Shown here: in pieces, positions 54,673-61,212 of the stretch
Layout of the letters: the number at the start of each line of letters is the position of its first letter
Numbering within the stretch: position 1 is the stretch's first letter
Source of the DNA: JAEMQF01 sp963850525
GTDB lineage: Bacteria > Pseudomonadota > Gammaproteobacteria > Burkholderiales > Burkholderiaceae_C
NCBI GenBank assembly: GCA_963850525.1
Contig: CAWKLQ010000012.1
Coordinates: 124,001 to 188,000, forward strand
DNA length: 64,000 nt
Direction of reading: 5' to 3'
Notes under the pieces: generated by a model
The model's input: the letters and a program-made list of their open reading frames with translations, nothing else
Told to the model about the DNA's origin: nothing
The model's database searches: none
Position numbers and translations under genes: made by a program

Positions 54673-55926
54673 ATGGTCAATCGTGGGGGTCTCGTGAGTA
54701 CAGAGCGTCGGCAGTTCATCCAGGGCTCGGCGGCGCTGGTCGCCGGGGCGAGCGTCAACCCGGGAGTGTGGGCCGCAGGGTCGGATGCTCCGGAGAAGAA
54801 GGAAGTGCGCATCGGCTTCATTCCGCTGACCGATTGCGCGTCGGTCGTGATGGCCTCGGTGCTGAAACTCGACGAGAAGTACGGCGTCAAGATCATCCCG
54901 ACCAAGGAAGCGAGCTGGGCCGGCGTGCGCGACAAGCTCGTCAACGGCGAACTCGACATGGCGCACGTGCTCTACGGCCTGGTCTACGGCGTGCACCTGG
55001 GTGTGGGCGGCCCGAAGAAAGACATGGCCGTGCTCATGACGCTGAACAACAACGGCCAGGCGATCACCTTGTCGAAAAAACTCGCCGACCAGGGCGCGGT
55101 CGACGTCGCGTCTCTCGCCAAGGTGATGGCCGGCGACAAGCGCGAGTACACCTTCGCCCAGACCTTTCCCACCGGCACGCACGCGATGTGGCTTTACTAC
55201 TGGTTGGCGTCGGGCGGCATCAATCCGATGAAAGACACCAAGGTCATCACCGTGCCGCCGCCGCAGATGGTCGCGAACATGCGAGTCGGCAACATGGACG
55301 GCTACTGCGTCGGTGAGCCCTGGAACCACCGCGCCATCATCGACGGCGTGGGCATCACCGCCGTCACGACGCAGGACATCTGGAAGGACCACCCGGAAAA
55401 GGTGCTAGGCAGCACCGGCGAGTTCGTCAAGAAGTACCCGAATACCGCACGCGCCGTGATGATGGCGGTTCTCGAAGCCGGCCGCTGGATAGACGCCGGC
55501 CTGCAGAACAAGAACCAGATGGCGCAGACGATTGCCGACAAGTCCTACGTCAACACGAGCGTTGACGCGATCAACCAGCGCATCCTCGGCCGCTATCAAA
55601 ACGGCCTGGGCAAGACCTGGGACGACCCGAACCCCATGAAGTTCTTCAACGACGGCGCGGTGAACTACCCGTACCTGAGCGACGGCATGTGGTTCCTCAC
55701 GCAGCACAAGCGCTGGGGGCTGCTCAAAGAGCACCCCGACTACCTGAAAGTCGCCAAGGAGATCAATCAGACCGAGCTCTACAAGCAGGCCGCTGCGCAG
55801 GTGAAGGTGAGTGTGCCCAAGAGCGACATTCGCAGCAGCAAGTTCATCGACGGCGTGGTCTGGGACGGCAAGGATCCCGTCAAGTACGCCGATTCGTTCA
55901 AGATCAAGTTCTCCTCACCGGCCTGA
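54673..55926 (+). CDS. nrtA: nitrate ABC transporter substrate-binding protein
   Basis: A 417-residue NrtA/CmpA-type protein. It has a twin-arginine signal (STERRQFIQGSAALVAGASV), so it is exported, which separates it from the cytoplasmic nitrate sensor NasS that shares the fold. The mature part has VRIGFIPLTDCASVVMASVL, YTFAQTFPTGTHAMWLYYWLA, PPPQMVANMRVGNMDGYCVGEPW and the C-terminal helix bundle. TGGGAGCAATCT precedes ATG 54673. Regulated by the ANTAR leader just upstream. Confidence 0.93.
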   Translation: MVNRGGLVSTERRQFIQGSAALVAGASVNPGVWAAGSDAPEKKEVRIGFIPLTDCASVVMASVLKLDEKYGVKIIPTKEASWAGVRDKLVNGELDMAHVLYGLVYGVHLGVGGPKKDMAVLMTLNNNGQAITLSKKLADQGAVDVASLAKVMAGDKREYTFAQTFPTGTHAMWLYYWLASGGINPMKDTKVITVPPPQMVANMRVGNMDGYCVGEPWNHRAIIDGVGITAVTTQDIWKDHPEKVLGSTGEFVKKYPNTARAVMMAVLEAGRWIDAGLQNKNQMAQTIADKSYVNTSVDAINQRILGRYQNGLGKTWDDPNPMKFFNDGAVNYPYLSDGMWFLTQHKRWGLLKEHPDYLKVAKEINQTELYKQAAAQVKVSVPKSDIRSSKFIDGVVWDGKDPVKYADSFKIKFSSPA

Positions 55927-55944
55927 GCGGACAAGGACGCGACC

Positions 55945-56856
55945 ATGGTCAGTGCCGTCTTCCATACACCGCGCGCCGTGGCCGCGCCCGCCAAGGCCGT
56001 GGAGCCGGCGCTCGTGGCAGTAGCCGCCACGCAACGCGCTGCCGCAACGCTGCCGAGGCCCGCCGCCAAACCGCAGCGCGACCCCTTCGATTGGCGCGCG
56101 CTCTTCGGCCAAGTCGTGCCACCGCTGTTGGGCATGGCGCTGCTTGTCGGCATCTGGGCACTGGCCACGCTCAAGGGCGGCGCTTTCCCGACGCCCAAGG
56201 CGACTTTCGACGCCGCCTGGAAGTTGTTCGCACACCCGTTCTACAGCAACGGCCCGAACGACCAGGGCATAGGCTGGAACGTGCTGTATTCGCTGCAACG
56301 TGTCGGCCTGGGCTTCGGCCTGGCGGCGCTGGTGGGCATACCGCTGGGCTTCGCGATCGGCCGCTTTGCCACGCTGAACCGCATGGCCTCGCCGCTCATC
56401 AGCCTGCTCAAGCCGGTGTCGCCGCTGGCGTGGCTGCCGATCGGGCTGCTCGTGTTCAAGTCGGCCAATCCCGCGGCGATCTGGACGATTTTCATCTGCT
56501 CGATCTGGCCGATGGTGATCAACACCGCGGTGGGCGTGCAGCGTGTCCCCGAGGATTACCTGAACGTGGCGCGCGTGCTCAAGCTCAGCGAATGGCGAAT
56601 CGCGACGCGCATCCTGCTGCCAGCCGTCATGCCCTACCTGCTGACCGGCGTGCGCCTGTCGGTGGGAACGGCGTGGCTGGTGATCGTCGCTGCCGAGATG
56701 CTCACCGGCGGCGTGGGCATCGGCTTCTGGGTCTGGGACGAGTGGAACAACCTGAACGTGGCGCACATCATCGTCGCGATCTTCGTCATCGGCTTCGTCG
56801 GTCTGCTGCTCGAGTGGCTGCTGATGACGATCGCCAAGCGTTTCGACTACAGCTGA
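55945..56856 (+). CDS. nrtB: nitrate ABC transporter permease
   Basis: A 303-residue inner-membrane permease of the NrtB/SsuC type. An Ala/Pro-rich cytoplasmic N terminus (about 50 residues) precedes six spans. The EAA-type loop that docks on the ATPase is ARVLKLSEWRIATRILLPAVMPYLLTG. Other marks are PLGFAIGRFATLNRM, LISLLKPVSPLAWLPIGLLVF and GVGIGFWVWDEWNNLN. It starts 18 bp after the nrtA stop. Confidence 0.93.
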   Translation: MVSAVFHTPRAVAAPAKAVEPALVAVAATQRAAATLPRPAAKPQRDPFDWRALFGQVVPPLLGMALLVGIWALATLKGGAFPTPKATFDAAWKLFAHPFYSNGPNDQGIGWNVLYSLQRVGLGFGLAALVGIPLGFAIGRFATLNRMASPLISLLKPVSPLAWLPIGLLVFKSANPAAIWTIFICSIWPMVINTAVGVQRVPEDYLNVARVLKLSEWRIATRILLPAVMPYLLTGVRLSVGTAWLVIVAAEMLTGGVGIGFWVWDEWNNLNVAHIIVAIFVIGFVGLLLEWLLMTIAKRFDYS

Positions 56857-56870
56857 GGAGCGATGCCGCG

Positions 56871-57692
56871 ATGAGCAAAAGCGCCAAACCGATGCTGCAG
56901 ATCAACGACGTGGGGATGACATTCCCGACGAAGCGCGGCCCCTACGTCGCCTTGCGCGACGTGTCGCTCGACGTGCACCGCGGCGAGTTCGTTTCGCTGA
57001 TCGGTCACTCGGGTTGCGGCAAATCGACGCTGCTGAACCTGGTCGCCGGACTGACCACGCCCACGCAGGGAATTCTGCTGCTCGACGACCGCGAGCTGAA
57101 GGGCCCCGGCCCGGACCGCGGTGTCGTATTCCAGAACCATTCGCTGCTGCCCTGGCTGAGTTGCCTGGACAACGTTGACCTCGCGGTGGAGCGAGTCTTC
57201 GGCGAGCGCGAAAGCAAGAGCCGCTTGCGCGAGCGTTCGCTCGCCGCGCTGGAGTTGGTGGGGATGGCGCACGCCGCGCTGAAGCGCCCGCACGAGATCT
57301 CCGGCGGAATGAAGCAGCGCGTGGGCATTGCCCGCGCACTGGCGATGCAGCCCAAGATGCTGCTGCTCGACGAGCCCTTCGGCGCACTCGACGCGTTGAC
57401 TCGGGCGCGCCTGCAAGACGAGCTGATGAAAATCGTCGCACCTTCGGCCACCAACGAAGGCGCGACGGTGCTGATGGTGACGCACGACGTCGACGAAGCG
57501 GTGCTGTTGTCGGACCGCATCGTGATGCTCACCAACGGCCCGGCGGCGACGATAGGCGAAATCCTGCGCGTCGACCTGCCGCGCCCGCGCGACCGCGTGC
57601 AGATGGTCGAAGACCGGGCCTACGCGCACTACCGCAAGGAAGTGCTCGACTTCCTCTATACGCGCCACAGCCATGTCGAACGCGCCGCGTAG
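56871..57692 (+). CDS. nrtC: nitrate ABC transporter ATP-binding protein
   Basis: A 273-residue ATPase. Walker A is GHSGCGKST (about 45-53), the Q-loop is VVFQNHSLLPWL, the signature HEISGGMKQRVGIARAL, Walker B MLLLDEPFGALDALTR, with the switch His in VTHDVDEAV. It has no C-terminal NrtA-like extension, so it corresponds to NrtD/NtrD rather than the fused cyanobacterial NrtC. It is 14 bp behind nrtB. Nitrate import into the cytoplasm is its role. Confidence 0.92.
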   Translation: MSKSAKPMLQINDVGMTFPTKRGPYVALRDVSLDVHRGEFVSLIGHSGCGKSTLLNLVAGLTTPTQGILLLDDRELKGPGPDRGVVFQNHSLLPWLSCLDNVDLAVERVFGERESKSRLRERSLAALELVGMAHAALKRPHEISGGMKQRVGIARALAMQPKMLLLDEPFGALDALTRARLQDELMKIVAPSATNEGATVLMVTHDVDEAVLLSDRIVMLTNGPAATIGEILRVDLPRPRDRVQMVEDRAYAHYRKEVLDFLYTRHSHVERAA

Positions 57693-57742
57693 GATGAAGC
57701 GGGTATTCAACTTGCGTCAAGCCTGTGGCGGGGCGCTGGCTG

Positions 57743-58199
57743 TTTTCGGCCCGTTGCTGCCGTTCGGCGCGAGGTTCCTGCGAGGGTTGCGACGCCAGGG
57801 TGGCGGCGGTGCCCCCGTTCTCCGGCCCACGCTCGCGGGGCACCGTCCAGAAGCGCAAAGCGAAGCCGCGTCAACACGGGATTTACGCTGCACCGGCTGG
57901 CAGACACCGCGAATGGGTCCTGCGCCCGGGGGCGCCACCGCCACCCTGCTGCACACGCCGGTGGCGTGCAGAGCCCTCGCATGCCACCCGGGTGCCGGGG
58001 TAGGTGGCTTGGGGTATGGGCGCAGGCCCCCATTCGCGGTGTCCTCAACCTACAGGAGAGAACACGGTGTTGATGGCGCCACGCGCGCGGGCCGCAGACG
58101 GTGCCCCGCGAGCGTGGGGCCGGAGAACGTACCCCGGGCCACCTGCCCTTTCTCGACCTCTGCACGCACGACGGCGCGAACGTCAGCAAAGGGCCGAAA
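57743..58199. repeat. large imperfect palindrome (about 460 bp)
   Basis: Three paired blocks on both sides of a centre near 57970: 57743-57759 with 58184-58199 (TTTTCGGCCCGTTGCTG and CAGCAAAGGGCCGAAA), 57817-57847 with 58097-58128 (TTCTCCGGCCCACGCTCGCG and its complement, one indel), and 57903-57927 with 58018-58043 (GACACCGCGAATGGG and its complement). The inner loop holds CTGCACACGCC/GGCGTGCAG and CACCGCCACCC/GGGTGCCGGGGTAGG. There is no convincing gene inside; it occupies most of the 575 bp between nrtC and nirB. Confidence 0.8.
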
Positions 58200-58267
58200 G
58201 AAGCCCATCACACCGCCTCAGAATTTCGCGCGTCACGGGTCGCGCGAAGCGTTGAGGAGCCACTGAG

Positions 58268-60832
58268 ATGACGAGTGATGCAGACAAGCCGCAACGGCAC
58301 GAACCGATTCACCTCGGCGCCTCGCAACAAGAACAGCACATGAAAAAACTCAAGCTGGTGATGGTGGGCAACGGCATGGCGGGCGTGCGCACGCTCGAAG
58401 AGATGCTGAAGATCGCACCGGACCTGTACGACATTACCGTGTTCGGCGCCGAGCCGCACCCCAACTACAACCGCATCCTGCTCTCGCCCGTGCTCGCCGG
58501 CGAGCAGACGCTCGACGAGATCGTGCTCAACCCGCTGGCGTGGTACGCCGAGAACGACATCACGCTGCACATCGGCAAGACGGTGGTCGACGTGAACCGC
58601 AGCCGGCGCGTCGTTGTCGCCGCTGACGGCACGCAGGCCGGATACGACCGCCTGCTCATCGCCACCGGCTCGAACCCCTTCATCCTGCCGGTGCCGGGCA
58701 AGGACTTGGAAGGCGTGATCGCCTACCGCGACATCGCCGATACGCATACGATGATCGAGGCGGCGACGAAGTACAAACACGCGGTGGTGATCGGTGGCGG
58801 GCTGCTCGGTCTGGAGGCCGCCAACGGCCTGATGCTGCGTGGCATGCAGGTCACGGTGGTGCACATCATGCCCTGGCTGATGGAGCGCCAGCTCGACGAC
58901 GTGGCCGCCAAACTGCTGCAGAAATCGCTCGAAGACCGCGGCCTGAAATTCATGATCGGCGCGCAGACCGAAGCGCTCATCGGTGACGACGGCGCTGAGG
59001 CAGGCGGCGCGTCGCGCGGTCGGGTCCGCGCAGTGCGTTTCACGGACGGCACGCAAATCCCCGCCGACCTGGTGGTGATGGCCGCTGGCATCCGCCCCAA
59101 CACCGAACTCGCACGCAAGATCGGCCTGCACTGCTTCAACGACGGCCGAGGTGGAATCGTCGTCAACGACACGATGCAGACGACCACCGACCCGCGCGTC
59201 TACTCGGTGGGCGAATGCGCGGCGCACCGCGGCATTGCCTATGGGCTCGTGGCGCCCCTCTTCGAGCAAGGCAAGGTCTGTGCGACGCATCTCGCGCAGT
59301 TCGGCATCGGCCGCTACAGCGGCAGCTCGACGAGCACGAAACTGAAAGTCACCGGCATCGACCTGTTCAGCGCAGGCGACTTCACCGGCGGCGCGGATTG
59401 CGAAGAAATCGTCATGAGCGACCCCTACGGCGGCGTCTACAAGAAGCTCGTGATCCGCGACGGCAAGCTGATTGGCGCCTGCCTGTACGGCGACACGGTC
59501 GACGGCAGCTGGTACTTCAAGCTGCTGCGCGAGGGCCGCAAGATCCACGACATCCGCGACAAGCTGATGTTCGGCGAATCCAACATCGGCGACACCGGCC
59601 ACGAAGGCAATACGCGCGCGGCGAGCATGGCCGACAGCGACGAGGTCTGCGGCTGCAACGGCGTGTCCAAGGGCACGATCTGCAAGACGATCAAGGACAG
59701 AGGCCTGTTCACGCTCGAAGAGGTGCGCAAGCACACCAAGGCGAGCGGCGGCTGCGGTTCGTGCACCGGCCTGGTCGAGCAGCTCTTGATGTTCACGGCA
59801 GGCGGCGACTACTCCAAGGCGCCGACGAAGAAGGCCATGTGCGGCTGCACCGACGCCAGCCACGCCGAAGCGCGCGAAGCCATCCGCAGCGACAAGCTGC
59901 TGACGATCGCCGGCGTCTACGAGCGCCTGGGCTGGCGCACGCCCAACGGCTGCGCGTCGTGCCGGCCGGCAATCAACTACTACCTGCTCAGCAGCTGGCC
60001 GAAAGAGGCGCAGGACGACCCGCAAAGCCGCTTCATCAACGAACGCAGCCACGCCAACATCCAGAAAGACGGCACTTACAGCGTGATTCCGCGCATGTGG
60101 GGCGGTGAGACTTCGGCGGATGAGTTGCGCCGCATCGCCGACGCGGTGGACAAGTACAAGATTCCCACCGTCAAGGTCACCGGCGGCCAGCGCCTGGACT
60201 TGCTGGGGATCAAGAAGGAAGACCTGCCCGCGGTGTGGAAAGACATCGGCATGCCCTCGGGCCACGCCTACGCGAAGGCGCTGCGCACCGTGAAGACTTG
60301 CGTGGGCAGCGAGTGGTGCCGCTTCGGCACGCAAGACAGCACGCAAATGGGCAAGGACCTCGAGCGCGCGCTCTGGCGCATGTATGCGCCGCACAAGGTC
60401 AAGCTGGCGGTCAGCGGCTGCCCGCGCAACTGCGCCGAGGCCGGCATCAAGGACGTGGGCGTGATCGGCGTCGACTCGGGCTGGGAAATCTACGTCGCCG
60501 GCAACGGCGGCATCAAGACCGAGGTGGCGCAGTTCCTCGTCAAGGTCAAGACCGAGGTCGAGGTGCTGGAGTACAGCGGCGCGTTCCTGCAGCTCTACCG
60601 CGAAGAGGGCTGGTACCTGGAGCGTACCGTGCACTACGTGAACCGGGTCGGCCTGGACGTGGTGAAGCAGCGCGTCGTCGACGACGCCGACGGCCGGCGT
60701 GCGCTGTGGGACAAGCTGCAGTTCAGCCTGGACGGCGAGCCCGACCCGTGGTTCGAATTCGACAAGGCGCAGGTCGACTTGCGGCAGTTCGAGCCGCTGC
60801 CGGCGATCATGAATGTGAAGGAGCCCGCATGA
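58268..60832 (+). CDS. nirB: assimilatory nitrite reductase large subunit
   Basis: An 854-residue NirB. FAD-binding motif VMVGNGMAGVRTLEEM, NAD-binding VVIGGGLLGLEAANGLMLRG, a BFD-like [2Fe-2S] region (VCGCNGVSKGTICKTI and GGCGSCTGLVEQ), a second Cys pair region (GCASCRPAINYYLLSSW), and the sirohaem/[4Fe-4S] site (CVGSEWCRFG ... GCPRNCAEAG). It reduces nitrite to ammonia with NADH. GAGGAGCCACTGAG precedes the ATG at 58268; an internal ATG at 58340 would begin nearer to the FAD motif. Its stop overlaps nirD (ATGA). Confidence 0.95.
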   Translation: MTSDADKPQRHEPIHLGASQQEQHMKKLKLVMVGNGMAGVRTLEEMLKIAPDLYDITVFGAEPHPNYNRILLSPVLAGEQTLDEIVLNPLAWYAENDITLHIGKTVVDVNRSRRVVVAADGTQAGYDRLLIATGSNPFILPVPGKDLEGVIAYRDIADTHTMIEAATKYKHAVVIGGGLLGLEAANGLMLRGMQVTVVHIMPWLMERQLDDVAAKLLQKSLEDRGLKFMIGAQTEALIGDDGAEAGGASRGRVRAVRFTDGTQIPADLVVMAAGIRPNTELARKIGLHCFNDGRGGIVVNDTMQTTTDPRVYSVGECAAHRGIAYGLVAPLFEQGKVCATHLAQFGIGRYSGSSTSTKLKVTGIDLFSAGDFTGGADCEEIVMSDPYGGVYKKLVIRDGKLIGACLYGDTVDGSWYFKLLREGRKIHDIRDKLMFGESNIGDTGHEGNTRAASMADSDEVCGCNGVSKGTICKTIKDRGLFTLEEVRKHTKASGGCGSCTGLVEQLLMFTAGGDYSKAPTKKAMCGCTDASHAEAREAIRSDKLLTIAGVYERLGWRTPNGCASCRPAINYYLLSSWPKEAQDDPQSRFINERSHANIQKDGTYSVIPRMWGGETSADELRRIADAVDKYKIPTVKVTGGQRLDLLGIKKEDLPAVWKDIGMPSGHAYAKALRTVKTCVGSEWCRFGTQDSTQMGKDLERALWRMYAPHKVKLAVSGCPRNCAEAGIKDVGVIGVDSGWEIYVAGNGGIKTEVAQFLVKVKTEVEVLEYSGAFLQLYREEGWYLERTVHYVNRVGLDVVKQRVVDDADGRRALWDKLQFSLDGEPDPWFEFDKAQVDLRQFEPLPAIMNVKEPA

Positions 60833-61212
60833 GCGATTGGCAACGTGTCTGCGGCGTCGCGGACATTCCCGTGCTAGGCGCGCGCCGCGTCGCGCGCGAA
60901 GCAGGGCTGCCGGTGGCCGTGTTCCGCAGTGCGCAGGACAAGGTCTTCGCGCTACTCGACCGCTGCCCGCACAAGGGCGGCCCGCTGAGCCAGGGCATCG
61001 TCTTCGGCGAGAGTGTGGCGTGTCCGCTGCACAACTGGAATATCGGTCTGGCCGACGGCTGCGCCAAGGGCCCCGACGAAGGCTGCACGCCCAAGTTCGC
61101 GTGCAAAGTCGAAGGCGGGCAGGTGTTCCTCGACGCGAATGAATTGGCCACGAAGGCACTCGACCTGCCGGCGCCGACCACCGGCAAGCGTAGAGTCACG
61201 GCCTGCCCATGA
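60829..61212 (+). CDS. nirD: assimilatory nitrite reductase small subunit
   Basis: A 127-residue Rieske-type protein, starting at the ATG that overlaps the nirB stop. It has C-P-H-K-G-G-P-L and C-P-L-H-N-W-N motifs (Cys-x-His then Cys-x-x-His), which hold a [2Fe-2S] cluster in NirD. The short form without extra domains is usual. It supports NirB in nitrite reduction. Its stop overlaps the next start (ATGA). Confidence 0.95.
   Translation: MSDWQRVCGVADIPVLGARRVAREAGLPVAVFRSAQDKVFALLDRCPHKGGPLSQGIVFGESVACPLHNWNIGLADGCAKGPDEGCTPKFACKVEGGQVFLDANELATKALDLPAPTTGKRRVTACP

Noticed and set aside
54673..55926. NasS instead of NrtA
   Set aside because: The twin-arginine signal and the following permease and ATPase genes indicate the exported transport protein.
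57717..58266. ORFs in the nrtC-nirB gap
   Set aside because: They are mirror images created by the palindrome, with no domain or ribosome site.
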